From positions 1-59,479 of the IMG/VR virus record IMGVR_UViG_3300036761_004206: 59,479 bases of DNA. One strand, given 5' to 3'. The notes beneath the pieces were generated by a model. That model had not been told where the DNA came from. It worked only from the letters and a program-made list of their open reading frames with translations, and did not search any database. Shown one piece after another: positions 1 to 10,000 of this stretch. Every line of letters starts with the position of its first letter. Position 1 is the stretch's first letter. The stretch comes from a virus. A program made the position numbers and the translations under genes.

Positions 1-273
1 GGGGACTATGTTATCAGGGATGACATTTGATTCCCACATTGAAAAAAAGATACTTTTGTGTTGTACAATGTTAGTTGCGTTAGGTAACACATCCATTAAC
101 AATTCTATTTCACCAAGCGGTAGTTGAGTAATTAATTGGGGTTTTATTTTAAACTTGCTACTAAGCTTTTCATTTATTTTATTGGCCATGTTCCCAAAGC
201 CTGTTACCGTGTTGTTCCAACAGCGAATATTCAGGAATGGTTGTTTTGTTCTATTTGTTTTACAAAAACGCAT
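1..273 (-). CDS. Partial glycosyltransferase-like protein (5' end only)
   Basis: An open frame of 91 codons starts with ATG at 273-271 and runs off the left edge without a stop, so only the N-terminal part is present. It contains FFSMWESNVIP near the edge, an aromatic-Met-Trp-Glu-Ser-x-x-x-Pro pattern common in GT-B glycosyltransferases of phages and bacteria (recognised by eye). It is divergent from the gene starting at 344. No clear Shine-Dalgarno sequence precedes the ATG. The reading frame is certain; the family is a moderate-confidence inference from one motif. Confidence 0.5.
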   Translation of the reverse strand, partial: MRFCKTNRTKQPFLNIRCWNNTVTGFGNMANKINEKLSSKFKIKPQLITQLPLGEIELLMDVLPNATNIVQHKSIFFSMWESNVIPDNIVP

Positions 274-343
274 AATTTGATTTAGTGTTTTGGTGAAAAT
301 TTATTAATTATTTTGATAACTATGATATAGAAAGGAGATTAAA

Positions 344-1039
344 GTGGGATACGAAGTAATTTACAAATACCACGAAAAGGATGCGAGTGGTAACTACAAC
401 AAAGAAGAAGTGAAGGAATTGAAAAAGAAGGTAGGTAATGCTTATGACGATCTACCTTTAGAGAAACTTGCGTCGGTTATAATGTCACAGCTTGCGCGGC
501 GCGATATTTGGATACTTCCAGATGTTGAGATTTACGAATACAAGAAGACAAAAATTAGTTTCCGTGAAACTAAGGGTGGCATTGTAATAAAAAACAAGAA
601 ATTTGAATTAGACACAGATGCCAATATTATTGTTCATGAATTTACGGAAGGCGCACCCGCGACGAATGGAGCGATGGTGCCAGCGTTGCCTCCCAACAAC
701 AAAATTAATATCGCTGGTCCCACAGGACGCCCCATCAAGTGGGTTGCCCTCGATCCAGGCGATCAAAACCTTGCCAAAGTCAAAGGAAGCGGGCTGGCGT
801 TTTTACCTAACAAGCGTTATCCAGTATTTCAAGAAGTTGCTGACCCGAAGCAATTCGGCAGGATGATTTACACAATGTTGGATGAAAATAAACGGGAAAT
901 TACTACTTTTGATGATTATTTCCTAAATGCTGACCAGAAGTTGGTACAAGGATTTAATTCCACGGTAGATCGTGATTCACAAGCAAAATTGTCATTTGGG
1001 GATTATGAAAAAGACACAATGCCTGATATTAGGAGATAA
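344..1039 (+). CDS. Hypothetical protein, 231 aa
   Basis: I do not recognise this family. The start is GTG at 344, chosen because AAAGGAG lies at 331-337 with good spacing. The protein is soluble and charged, with no signal peptide or membrane segment. The N-terminal half is Lys/Glu-rich, and the middle (about residues 105-130) is Pro/Gly-rich and may be a linker. The next gene starts 2 bases after this stop and the SSB gene follows, so it may belong to the replication/recombination transcription unit. No function is assigned. Confidence 0.75.
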   Translation: MGYEVIYKYHEKDASGNYNKEEVKELKKKVGNAYDDLPLEKLASVIMSQLARRDIWILPDVEIYEYKKTKISFRETKGGIVIKNKKFELDTDANIIVHEFTEGAPATNGAMVPALPPNNKINIAGPTGRPIKWVALDPGDQNLAKVKGSGLAFLPNKRYPVFQEVADPKQFGRMIYTMLDENKREITTFDDYFLNADQKLVQGFNSTVDRDSQAKLSFGDYEKDTMPDIRR

Positions 1040-1041
1040 CA

Positions 1042-1404
1042 ATGGGACGTATTGAGAAAAAGTTTCAGAAGAGGAAAGACCGTGAGCGGGCTGTCCGTAA
1101 AAAGATACTGAAAAAGCGTGAAGCTGCTCATGTGCTAACCAAGCAGATCGAAGCACAGGACAAGTTGGAGCGGGAAGTCAACAAGGCTGAGCGCAAAAAA
1201 CAACCGATCCGCAACACCTCTCCAGAGTTAAAAAAAGCTTTGGAAGCGGTGGAAAAAATCACTGACAAAGCTTTTGAGGAGAAAGACCCTGACGTGGATA
1301 GTAGCGATGACCCACAGACAAGGATCAGAGGTAAGTCAAAATTTATTGACAGCACTGAAGTAACTGGTTTTGCGCCAGATACTTGCAACAAATGCAGTAA
1401 ATAA
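1042..1404 (+). CDS. Small highly basic, coiled-coil-like protein, 120 aa
   Basis: Residues 1-60 are almost entirely Lys, Arg and Glu in a heptad-like pattern, suggesting a long charged helix or coiled coil that could bind nucleic acid. The C-terminal end has a CNKC pair four residues before the stop. The gene begins immediately after the preceding stop and is probably co-transcribed with it. No family is recognised. Confidence 0.65.
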   Translation: MGRIEKKFQKRKDRERAVRKKILKKREAAHVLTKQIEAQDKLEREVNKAERKKQPIRNTSPELKKALEAVEKITDKAFEEKDPDVDSSDDPQTRIRGKSKFIDSTEVTGFAPDTCNKCSK

Positions 1405-1427
1405 TTTTCAAAAACATTTAAGTTTTA

Positions 1428-1456
1428 TTGACAAGAGTTACGATATCAATTATAAC
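1428..1456 (+). promoter_or_regulatory. Sigma70-type promoter upstream of the SSB gene
   Basis: TTGACA (1428-1433) and TATAAC (1451-1456) are separated by exactly 17 bases. The element lies 55 bases upstream of the SSB start. It matches the bacterial housekeeping consensus closely, so host RNA polymerase could transcribe the gene, consistent with early expression. Confidence 0.75.
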
Positions 1457-1510
1457 GGGATCACTGTGACGGTGAAACCGACACGACAATTTATTAACTG
1501 AGGAGTTACA

Positions 1511-2542
1511 ATGGTACAAAACTATGATGCACTTGACATGTCTGAAATGTTTGAAGAAGCTGAGCGCTTCAGTGGCGAAGATGATGCCGCTGGCGGTCAG
1601 AACAAAAACTTCCTAGAGAAGTTTGTTATCATGCCTGAAAAAGAGGGTTTCATTGTCGTTAGACTTCTTCCACCTGCTAAGGGCAAGAAGTTCTACTGTG
1701 CAACCCGCACCCACCGTTTAATTAAAGATGAAAAAGATCGTAAGAAGAGTGGCCGAAACTTCCACTGTCCACGCGAGTTAGTAACTGGCAAGGGTGGCAA
1801 GAAGTTTTGGGTAGACACTGATGCAAAAGACCCATGCCCGCATTGTCTTTATACACGCGGTATTTGGGCTGAAGTAGAAGCGGCTGGTAAGGAAAGTGCA
1901 GAAGGTAAGTTGTTTCATGCGGAATACAGTAGAATCAAGGCTATTGAGCGATACTACTACAACGCAATGGTTCGTTCTTATGATAAGAAGGGCAACCTTG
2001 AGAAGAGTGAAGGGCCGAAGATTTTATCTATCGGCAAGACGCTCCACGAAAGAATTGTCCGAGCAATTGTAGGTGATCCAAAGGCTGGCGAGAAGGGTCT
2101 TGGTGATGTATGCGACTTGGTAACAGGTCGTGACTTCAAGATCGTTAAGAAGCTACGTCCAGTTGGCAACTTCCCATACTACGACGAGTCTAAATTCCTT
2201 GATCCTTCACCGCTAGGTGACAAGGAACAGATTGAGACATGGATGGGTAGCCTCCATGATCTAGCCGCTCTCCGCGTTGTGAAGCCAACATCCGAAATGG
2301 ATATCGCGCTTCAGAAGTACACTGGCGCACTACCAGACGACGATACCACGTTCGATATGAGCAAGTATCGCAGGAAGCCAGAAGCTGCGAATCTTGACGC
2401 ACAGGTTGCGGTTGAGAAAGCCAAGCCAGCAGCTAAGGCTGCACCAAAGGCTGTGGTTTCAGCACCAGCAACTCCTGATGACGCTTTGGCCGAACAGGAT
2501 TTCTTGGACGGCATTGACAATGAAATGAACAAGGTTGAATAA
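1511..2542 (+). CDS. T4 gp32-like single-stranded DNA-binding protein
   Basis: It binds and protects single-stranded DNA during replication and recombination. The zinc-site residues of T4 gp32 have counterparts: His68 (or His85), Cys86, and Cys109-x-x-Cys112. A YYDESKFL stretch matches the NYDESKFL of T4 gp32. The C-terminal quarter is a flexible Ala/Pro/Lys linker ending in an acidic tail (about the last 25 residues), the usual docking site for replisome partners. At 343 aa it is somewhat longer than T4 gp32 (301 aa). GAGGAG precedes the ATG. A perfect terminator follows, and the RecA-like recombinase is next, the expected functional partner. Confidence 0.9.
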   Translation: MVQNYDALDMSEMFEEAERFSGEDDAAGGQNKNFLEKFVIMPEKEGFIVVRLLPPAKGKKFYCATRTHRLIKDEKDRKKSGRNFHCPRELVTGKGGKKFWVDTDAKDPCPHCLYTRGIWAEVEAAGKESAEGKLFHAEYSRIKAIERYYYNAMVRSYDKKGNLEKSEGPKILSIGKTLHERIVRAIVGDPKAGEKGLGDVCDLVTGRDFKIVKKLRPVGNFPYYDESKFLDPSPLGDKEQIETWMGSLHDLAALRVVKPTSEMDIALQKYTGALPDDDTTFDMSKYRRKPEAANLDAQVAVEKAKPAAKAAPKAVVSAPATPDDALAEQDFLDGIDNEMNKVE

Positions 2543-2549
2543 CATTGGA

Positions 2550-2585
2550 AATGTCCCCGTAATTCATCAGAATTACGGGGACATT
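2550..2585 (+). terminator. Rho-independent terminator after SSB gene
   Basis: A perfect 16-bp stem (2550-2565 with 2570-2585) with a 4-base loop is GC-rich in its centre and is followed by a T-rich run. Confidence 0.9.
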
Positions 2586-2652
2586 ATTTTTAACATTTTA
2601 TAAACTTTGAGGGCAAATGAAAAACCATTGGTTAAACAAAAAGGATACTATT

Positions 2653-3807
2653 ATGGCAAAAAAGAAGAATGACGATATTTTTAATTTCCTTGCGAAAGCC
2701 ACTAAAGCAGAGGTGCTAAGTAATACAACTCCAGTGAAATACTTTATTGACACAGGTAATTTAGCGTTTAATTGGACTTGCAGTGGCAGGTTTATGGGTG
2801 GTGGTATCCCAGGTGGTCGTATAACGGAAATGTATGGTGCAGAAGGCTCTGGAAAGACATACTGGGGTTGTAACATTGTAAGGGGTTGTCAAGCCATTGG
2901 CGGCATTCCAGTCTATCTTGACTGCGAAAACTCTTTAAATAATGAGTGGATTGTTAAAACAAGTCACATCGACCTTGATAAAGTTCTCGTTTTCGATCCT
3001 TCGACGGGTGTAGACTCTTTAGAAGGTTGTTTTGATAAGATTTACTCCACGATTAGAAATCTTCGTGAGAAAGACGCCGAAACGCCATTAGTTTTTGTGT
3101 ACGATAGTTTATCCGCTTCTCCAAGTAATGACGAATTGGCGGAAACGCAAAAGGACTGGAATCCAGACAAGAAGGATCAGCCAGGCGTGCGAGCAAGAAT
3201 TTGTAGCAAGGAATTTAGAAAGCTAAACACCTTGTTAGAAAAGACTAATTGCACATTATGTATTCTTAATCAAACAAGACTCAAGATTGGGGTTATGTAC
3301 GGTAATCCAATCATATCTGGTGGCGGTGGCGAATCTCTAAAGTTCTATGCCAGTTTGAGAGTATGCACTTCTGTCCAGAAGAAGATTGAGAATAAGAAAT
3401 TAAAAACAGCAATGGGTATAAATTTGAAAGTAAGGAATGTTAAAAACCGTTGTACCGCTCCATTCCTTGAAGCAGAAGGCGTTCAACTTTTCTGGAAAGA
3501 TGGAGTTAATCCATTAAGCGGTCTTCTAACAGCTTTGATTCAATCTGGTCGTATTGAAACTTGTGGTGCAGGAACCTATCAGGTTTTAGAACCTTGGGCT
3601 GGTGGCGCTGAAATTAAATTCAGAGCTTCCAAGGCACGCAATGATATAGATGCCGACACTCTTTACAAATGTCCTGCTTTAGTTGATGCTAAAGACGAAC
3701 AGGAGTTAAGAGATTACATTTCAATTTTTGGCTCTGCTATTGGCCAAAGCGCGAATGAAGAGAACGAAGAGATTGAAGCAAAAGATGAAGCGGACGATTA
3801 CGCATAA
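2653..3807 (+). CDS. RecA/UvsX-like recombinase
   Basis: This is an ATP-dependent strand-exchange protein for recombination-dependent replication and repair. Numbered from the ATG at 2653, Walker A is GAEGSGKT at residues 62-69. A Walker B-type strand (LVFVYDSLSA) follows, then a QTR element and a Gly-rich loop (SGGGGES) corresponding to the DNA-binding loop region of RecA proteins. The C-terminus is acidic, as in RecA. I prefer 2653 (AAGGA at 2641-2645, 7-base spacing) over the upstream in-frame ATG at 2617, whose GAGGG is only 3 bases away. Length (384 aa) fits UvsX/RecA. It sits next to the gp32-like SSB, its classical partner. Confidence 0.9.
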   Translation: MAKKKNDDIFNFLAKATKAEVLSNTTPVKYFIDTGNLAFNWTCSGRFMGGGIPGGRITEMYGAEGSGKTYWGCNIVRGCQAIGGIPVYLDCENSLNNEWIVKTSHIDLDKVLVFDPSTGVDSLEGCFDKIYSTIRNLREKDAETPLVFVYDSLSASPSNDELAETQKDWNPDKKDQPGVRARICSKEFRKLNTLLEKTNCTLCILNQTRLKIGVMYGNPIISGGGGESLKFYASLRVCTSVQKKIENKKLKTAMGINLKVRNVKNRCTAPFLEAEGVQLFWKDGVNPLSGLLTALIQSGRIETCGAGTYQVLEPWAGGAEIKFRASKARNDIDADTLYKCPALVDAKDEQELRDYISIFGSAIGQSANEENEEIEAKDEADDYA

Positions 3808-3832
3808 GTAAGTGAATGGGCGAATGATTACA

Positions 3833-3864
3833 AAGAAAGACCAGTTAATTAACTGGTCTTTCTT
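3833..3864. terminator. Palindromic bidirectional terminator
   Basis: A perfect 32-base palindrome lies between the convergent recA-like gene and the minus-strand gene ending at 3884. T-rich sequence follows it on the plus strand, and A-rich sequence precedes it, which gives U-rich RNA from the minus strand, so it can serve both directions. Confidence 0.85.
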
Positions 3865-3883
3865 ATTTTTAAGTGTCTAGATT

Positions 3884-4351
3884 TCATGCATTATTTAGCT
3901 TAGTTAACTTATATTCCCCGCCGCCAATTTTAACAAATAGATGACCTTCTAGCTCCATTTTCTCTCTGGTTAACTTGAAGTGTGTGCAGAGACAAGCACT
4001 GGTTAATCCTTTGAATTTTTTGGTCAATTCTTTTAGTGTTACCGTGTGTCCTAATACTAGCTTGCCATGAATATAGGTTTGTATTTTCTTGGCTCTGGAC
4101 AAGATTTTACGACGTGTTATTTTAGGACATAGTTTTAGTTCCAATATTTTATAATCAACTTTTTGTGATTTCTTCTCGCAAAGGGCAGGCGCTAGTTCTT
4201 CCAGTTCTAGGACTTCTGCTTCGCTGGGAATTTGGACTTTTGAGATTTCTGCATTGAAGGTTTTCGAAAATTCGATGAGTTGTGGGAAATTCTTCTCATG
4301 AGTGAAGAATGTTTTGCGGTCCTTTGTTTCGATCATTAAGCATTGTTTCAT
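3884..4351 (-). CDS. Hypothetical protein with C-terminal winged-helix-like region, 155 aa
   Basis: The ATG at 4351 is chosen because GGAAA lies just upstream on the minus strand; an upstream in-frame ATG at 4405 lacks one. The N-terminus (MKQCLMIETKDRKTFFTHEK) looks like a compact beta domain. The C-terminal 50 residues (TLKELTKKFKGLTSACLCTHF, followed by a Gly-rich hairpin turn) have the layout of a winged helix. A DNA-binding role is possible but not shown. It is divergent from the amidoligase gene. Confidence 0.7.
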   Translation of the reverse strand: MKQCLMIETKDRKTFFTHEKNFPQLIEFSKTFNAEISKVQIPSEAEVLELEELAPALCEKKSQKVDYKILELKLCPKITRRKILSRAKKIQTYIHGKLVLGHTVTLKELTKKFKGLTSACLCTHFKLTREKMELEGHLFVKIGGGEYKLTKLNNA

Positions 4352-4414
4352 AATATTTCCTACTTGAAACTTAATTACTATATAAGATTTGGGCATATAA
4401 GTCAATATCTCTTT

Positions 4415-5398
4415 ATGATGAAATTTTTGTATTGTCGTCCGATTGGAATAGAGCTTGAGGTTAATTCATTTGATGGCGTAAACATGACTCCAAGGGACAT
4501 GTTGCCAAATGGTATTCATTATGTGGCAAATCTTGTGTCTGAAACGCTTGGCGAATATGTAGAAGTAAGGGATTGGGGGCATACACATTGGCATAAAACC
4601 TATGGTTATTGGGTGTTAAAACCCGACAACAGTTGTGGCATAGAGATTTGTTCTCCCATTATACAGGGCTGGCACGGTCTGAGAAAGGTTTGCCAGGTGA
4701 TTGATGTTTTTCAAAATCACACGCTCATATCCGCCAATCAGGATTGTTCATTTCATCTGCATATAGATGTTAATGATCTGATGGAAGAAGAAATAGGTAA
4801 TGTTTTACGGTGGTGGATAAAATGTGAACCAGTATTTTTTGATAGTGTCCCTGATAGACGAAAGAATAATCGTTTCTGTCAGTTCATAGGGTTTTGGGAC
4901 TGGTTGGATGATACTGTCCCTATAAGTACAATCAAATTAATTGAAGGGTTAGGTATTTCTAAGTATAATAGTATCAACACTTTCCATTTATGTGCTGGGG
5001 AGAGAAACACTATTGAGTTTAGAATTGGCGAACATACGTTGTGTAAAAATTCGTTTTTTGCTAAAAATTGGACTAGGCTTTTAATTCACTTTTTAGAAAC
5101 AGCTAAACAGCGACCGCCAGATAATTTGGCTTGGCTGGATGTTAAGGATGTTTTTGAATTTTTGGGTTTTTTACGGGGTGATCTTTCCCCAGGAATGTTA
5201 CAGATAAGAAATTGGTTTTTGGGAAGACTGCATTACAATGTTATTAGCTGTGATGATGGATTTTTTAAAGAAGCGAGAACGATAACTAATAAACAGATTG
5301 GAGAGTTACTTACTTTGGTTCCAGACTTTAACTTAAAGCAGTCTTTATATCCAACATCTTACAAAGACGCCATATACGACAAAATTTATTCTATGTGA
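4415..5398 (+). CDS. Amidoligase-family protein (glutamine-synthetase-like fold)
   Basis: Three landmarks of the putative amidoligase family (Amidoligase_2 type) are present in order. They are GIELEV near the N-terminus, the double-His strand FHLHIDV in the middle, and TIEFRIGEHT about two-thirds along. Such enzymes are predicted to ligate amino groups to carboxylates using ATP. Phage and bacterial members have been proposed to act on peptides, cell-wall material or modified nucleotides; the substrate here is unknown. I start at the tandem ATG codons at 4415/4418, immediately before the family core. There is no Shine-Dalgarno sequence, so translation may be leaderless or weak. Confidence 0.75.
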   Translation: MMKFLYCRPIGIELEVNSFDGVNMTPRDMLPNGIHYVANLVSETLGEYVEVRDWGHTHWHKTYGYWVLKPDNSCGIEICSPIIQGWHGLRKVCQVIDVFQNHTLISANQDCSFHLHIDVNDLMEEEIGNVLRWWIKCEPVFFDSVPDRRKNNRFCQFIGFWDWLDDTVPISTIKLIEGLGISKYNSINTFHLCAGERNTIEFRIGEHTLCKNSFFAKNWTRLLIHFLETAKQRPPDNLAWLDVKDVFEFLGFLRGDLSPGMLQIRNWFLGRLHYNVISCDDGFFKEARTITNKQIGELLTLVPDFNLKQSLYPTSYKDAIYDKIYSM

Positions 5399-5421
5399 GT
5401 AAATAATTAAAGAGGCAAATT

Positions 5422-5895
5422 ATGTTGTTCCCAATTAAGTGTTTTGATGAAGTGGTAAAGGAAATGAAGTCTTTTGGCTTGTTCCTGATGCCATATAGTG
5501 TGCCACAGGTGAGTCCAGAAGATGACGGTGATATTAAGTGTTTAAAAAGTAAGGAAGTGATCGTAGATGGATATACAGTAGTTGTTTATTATAGCAAAAA
5601 TGATTGGCCAACACACCAGATGGAGGTATTGCAGATTATTGCAAAGTATGCTCCATTTTTACCTTTTTCATTAGTGTGTAAGATTGGTAAAAAATTCCTT
5701 GGTGACAAGCACTTATCATATGTTGATTTCCTGAAAGATGATAGGAAGACTTATTGCTGGACGGTTGCTTCTGACAAAACTAATAATCCGATTCCAGCAC
5801 CATATAAGAAAGAATCTTTATCGGACGATTGTGTATATGAAGGATTGTGTTATAAATGTTTAAATCCTTCTCAAACTTCTGACAAAAAAGTTTAA
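5422..5895 (+). CDS. Hypothetical protein, 157 aa
   Basis: AGAGG precedes the ATG. The protein is soluble and aromatic-rich, with a short C-terminal CYKC pair. It follows the amidoligase gene by 23 bases and could be co-expressed with it. No family is recognised. Confidence 0.7.
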   Translation: MLFPIKCFDEVVKEMKSFGLFLMPYSVPQVSPEDDGDIKCLKSKEVIVDGYTVVVYYSKNDWPTHQMEVLQIIAKYAPFLPFSLVCKIGKKFLGDKHLSYVDFLKDDRKTYCWTVASDKTNNPIPAPYKKESLSDDCVYEGLCYKCLNPSQTSDKKV

Positions 5896-5957
5896 TTACA
5901 TAACTTATTAAAACTATATACCTGGCACGGTTTTCATATCTTATGTGAGGAATAGTC

Positions 5958-6257
5958 ATGTTGAACAACAAAATCCAGGCGTTATTAATCGGCCACTTAC
6001 AGAAGCATGGAATGCTAAGATTACTTCTGCCTGACGGTATCGTTCTTGAAATTGGCACTAATCAGGTCGGCAATGATGGTAAATTGGTCAACGCAGAAGA
6101 TTATTGCTGGATTATTGCGACGAAAGAGGATAAGATAGCTGTTCTAGACTCCTATAATCTAGGACTTCGTTTTAATGACAATCCGAAATCTTTGATTTTT
6201 GAGGAAACTGTCATTAATGACGAAGGTGAAAAGGTAAGAAAGCTAGACGTGGTGTAA
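5958..6257 (+). CDS. Hypothetical protein, 99 aa
   Basis: GAGG lies upstream of the ATG. The sequence alternates hydrophobic and charged residues as in a small beta-rich domain, with an EDYCWIIA strand near the middle that resembles KTYCWTVA in the preceding gene, so the two may share a fold. No function is assigned. Confidence 0.65.
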   Translation: MLNNKIQALLIGHLQKHGMLRLLLPDGIVLEIGTNQVGNDGKLVNAEDYCWIIATKEDKIAVLDSYNLGLRFNDNPKSLIFEETVINDEGEKVRKLDVV

Positions 6258-6352
6258 ATAATTTGGTATGCTACGTTCATGTTTGAAATGGAATACTGAA
6301 GTCGGGTGACTTTCGTAATAGAGTTTTATTGTTTTTGCAATGAGGTTATCTC

Positions 6353-6616
6353 ATGAAAAAGATTGACACTGTAATTAAAGAGTATGTTGTCAAGCTGCCG
6401 TATGACAGCTTGAAATATTTGTTTGACAGGTTTGATGAGCGTATTGGCCCTGATTTGGCCGAAACTATTGAATTCCTTTCCAAGAATCCCGACGTAGATA
6501 AATTCTTTGCTGCCGCAAAGAATGGGGATGAATTTTGGGCATCGGTCGATTTGGTAGCGAGTTTTGTTGAGAAAGAAATTATGCGTAGGACTCCAGATTT
6601 GGTGTCCCATGCTTAA
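6353..6616 (+). CDS. Hypothetical protein, 87 aa
   Basis: A GAGG Shine-Dalgarno sequence precedes the ATG. The protein is small, probably all-alpha and acidic. It overlaps the next gene by 8 bases, indicating translational coupling. The family is not recognised. Confidence 0.65.
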   Translation: MKKIDTVIKEYVVKLPYDSLKYLFDRFDERIGPDLAETIEFLSKNPDVDKFFAAAKNGDEFWASVDLVASFVEKEIMRRTPDLVSHA

Positions 6617-7025
6617 TACAAAAGGTTCGGAAACGTTTGAAGTTAAGTTTGCTATTGGTAGCCGAGAGGGGTATCATGGCCCCTCTTTTACCAAAGAGCA
6701 GGTGATGAATGCGATTGGTGCATTTCAGAAAACACACCCACTGGCTCAGCCAGTAAAAGTAACTGACCATGTTACTTTTGTAATGAAAGATTATCGTGAG
6801 GATGGTTGGGACATATCGGGGATTTGTTACCCCAACAGCCCAAACAATCCAGAACAAGTAAGAGAGTTTATGTTCGCATTAGCCGAACACCTTCTTAACA
6901 CTTTCAAACAGAACCGTATTACAGTCAGAACGTTCCCTTCATGGGTGCCTTCTAGTGAGTGTCCTGGGTTCCCCAGCACGGATATGTTTGAAATAGAAGA
7001 TGCGGAAAAAACTCACACGAAATAA
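6609..7025 (+). CDS. Hypothetical protein, 138 aa
   Basis: The ATG at 6609, overlapping the preceding stop by 8 bases, is preferred to an in-frame upstream ATG at 6564 that would lie deep inside the neighbouring gene. The protein looks like an alpha/beta domain with a long central helix (EQVREFMFALAEHLLNTFKQ). No known motif is seen. A hairpin follows the stop codon. Confidence 0.65.
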   Translation: MLNTKGSETFEVKFAIGSREGYHGPSFTKEQVMNAIGAFQKTHPLAQPVKVTDHVTFVMKDYREDGWDISGICYPNSPNNPEQVREFMFALAEHLLNTFKQNRITVRTFPSWVPSSECPGFPSTDMFEIEDAEKTHTK

Positions 7026-7041
7026 TCCCGTCTGAGGGCTT

Positions 7042-7078
7042 GCAGGACTCCAGGGTATTAGTTACGCTGGAGTCCTGC
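7042..7078 (+). terminator. Hairpin terminator or attenuator before the helicase gene
   Basis: A perfect 12-bp GC-rich stem (7042-7053 with 7067-7078) has a 13-base loop and is followed by TTGTTT, directly ahead of the helicase Shine-Dalgarno sequence. The T-run is short, so partial read-through is likely. Confidence 0.65.
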
Positions 7079-7095
7079 TTGTTTAAGGAGTTACT

Positions 7096-10000
7096 ATGCC
7101 TCCAGTTGTTAAAGTTGGTGATCGTGGCGAGCTAATACAAACATCCACGTTTCCATATGCTAATTGGTCATTTCAACAATTCAATCCAGTCCAGAGTCGT
7201 GTTATCGACTTTTACGACAAAGATAACAACCTAATTGTTGCCACCGCTACTTCTTCTGGTAAAGCACAATCTGATGATTCTTTAGTTTTGACACCATTTG
7301 GATATAGGAAGATATGTGAGCTTGTTGTAGGCGATTTGGTGATTGATAAAGACGGCAAACAATGTCCTGTCGATGGCATTTATCCTCAAGGCGTGATACC
7401 AACGTATAAGATTTCATTTAAAGACAAAACACATGCCCTGTGTAGTCTAGATCACTTATGGTTAGTCAGAACCAGAACTGACAAATATCGAAATAAAGAT
7501 TATGTGGTAAAAAATACTGCTGAGTTAATGAATGGTTTCAAGCCTAAATCTTGGGAAGTGCCATTAAATGGACCGATAGAGTTCGAAGTCACAAAAGTTA
7601 AATTAGGAATCGCTCCTTATTTACTTGGGTTTTTGATGGGCGATGGTGGCATTAAATATGGTTCAAAATTCACAAGCAGCGATGAATTTTGCGTAAATAA
7701 GGTTAAAGAGCTTTTGCCGAAAGAGTGCCGCGTTGAATATGTTGGCACATATGAAAGAAAATATGAATACAATATTATTGGGGAAAAAGATGGATACAAT
7801 CCCGTGACTACTGAGTTAAGGTTGATGGGAGTGTTTGGATTAGGCAGTTCTGAGAAATTTATACCTGAAATATACAAATATGCTTCTGTCAATGATAGAA
7901 TAGAACTCTTGCGCGGACTTATGGATTCTGATGGTTGCAAAATAGTTAAAGGAAGCCCGACTTTTGAAGTAACATCAAAATTGCTAGCACATGATGTTGT
8001 GTTCTTAATAAGGTCACTTGGGGGATGTACTAGGGTTAGAAAAAAACCTCATAATCATTATACTTATAAAGGCGAAAAACGAGAAGGGAAAGTAGTATAC
8101 AGAGTAACAGTTTTTCTTCCCGCAATATGTCCTTTTTATTTAGAACATAAAAAGGTTGTTTGGGAAGCAATGATTGCTAAAAGAAGGCGGCATATTCTAA
8201 AAACCATTGAATCAATAGAATATGTTGGGGAAATGCCATGCAGGTGCATATCGGTTAATAGTCCAAGCAATACCTACATAACCGATGACTTTATAGTTAC
8301 CCACAATACCGTCGTGGCAGAAATGGCATTATCCTATGAGATTAGGAAGCGTGGTGGTAAGGGCTTATACTTGGTCCCGCTCCGAGCTTTAGCACAAGAG
8401 AAAATAGATGAATGGACAGATTCAGACCATCATTTTCATGGTTTGAAAATATCAATTTGCACTGGAGACTATCGCCTAACAGCAGAACGTAAAGCAGAAT
8501 TAGACGCAGCAGACCTTATTATCATGAGTTATGAAATGTTTAATTCCCGCGTTCGTAACTTAGGTTCCGAGCGTAGCGAATTCTTAAAGAAAGTTGGTAC
8601 GTTGGTCGCTGATGAAGTTCATCTGTTGACCGTTCCTAAGCGTGGCGACCACCTTGAAGCTGGCTTAATGCGTTTCAGCGAAATCAATAAAGCTTGCCGC
8701 ATGGTATTTCTATCTGCTACCATGCCGAACGTAGATGAAATTGCTAATTGGGTTAGTTTCATCTTAAACAGCAAAGATACAGTTCTGTTATCATCTACCT
8801 TCCGACCATGCCCACTTAATCTCCATTATGAGAAGTATTGGGATGGTGAATATACCTACGATGATAACGAACAGCAAAAAGTGAATATGGCACTCCAGAT
8901 TGTGGAGTATTATCCAGATGATAAGTTTCTGGTTTTTGCTCACACGAAGAAGACTGGCCATCTGATGAAAACAGCTTTAACTAACATCGGTGTGAAATGT
9001 GAATTTCACAATGCCGACTTGGATAAAGCCACTCGTAATAAATTGGAGAAACTGTTTAAGACGGATAAAGACTTCCGTGTTATTGTGGCCACAAGCACGT
9101 TGGCATGGGGCTTAAACCTTCCTGCGCGACGTGTAATTATCATGGGTGTTCATAGGGGTTTAGATGAAGTGGCCACTTATGACATTATGCAGATGGTTGG
9201 TCGTGCTGGCCGACCGCTTTATGATCCTGTTGGCGATGCTTATGTTCTTTTGCCAGAACGTACTTATGATCTTCATAAGGAACGCATCAGGAAGCCGCAA
9301 ATGATTTTGTCTCAGATGCTTGACCAGGAAGGCGGGCATCATAAAGTGTTGGCGTTCCATCTTGTTAGTGAAATTCATCAGGAAACAATTAAGACCAAAG
9401 AAGATATTCATGATTGGTACAACAGAAGTCTAGCACACTTCCAAGCTAATGAATTAGATGATACGACGGTTGATAGCACTATTGATTTGTTAAAGAAGTG
9501 CAGTGCAGTTTGGGAAGAGGATGGTGTTTATACTGCTACTTCTCTTGGCAAGATTTCTAGTTTGTTTTATTACTCTCCGTTTGATGTAGCGGATTTAGCC
9601 AAGAATTTTGAAATCATGTTCGATAATCATAAAGAAGAAGATGATTTACAGCTTGCTATGGCGTTGGGCAACATTGACACTTACCGTTGGGGAATTGTTA
9701 GCAAGGCTGAACGGGCAGATATGGGTATGTTTCTAGCCAAGGTTAATGCCCAATTCGGGCAGAACGTGATTAGGGAGCCAGCAATTAAGGCGGCTTATGT
9801 TTACCACCAGTTATTGACGGGTGTGCCGAACCCCGTTTTTGCATCTATGAGCAGGGCATTACAATTCGATTTCCCAAGATTAAATCAAGTGTTACAAGCA
9901 ATTGATGGGTTCAAGAGCAAGTGGAATAGACAGAAGTGGTTCCGCGAGCTTCAATTGAGAATGAATTATGGTGTTAAGGGTCCGCTTCTATTCCTGTGTC

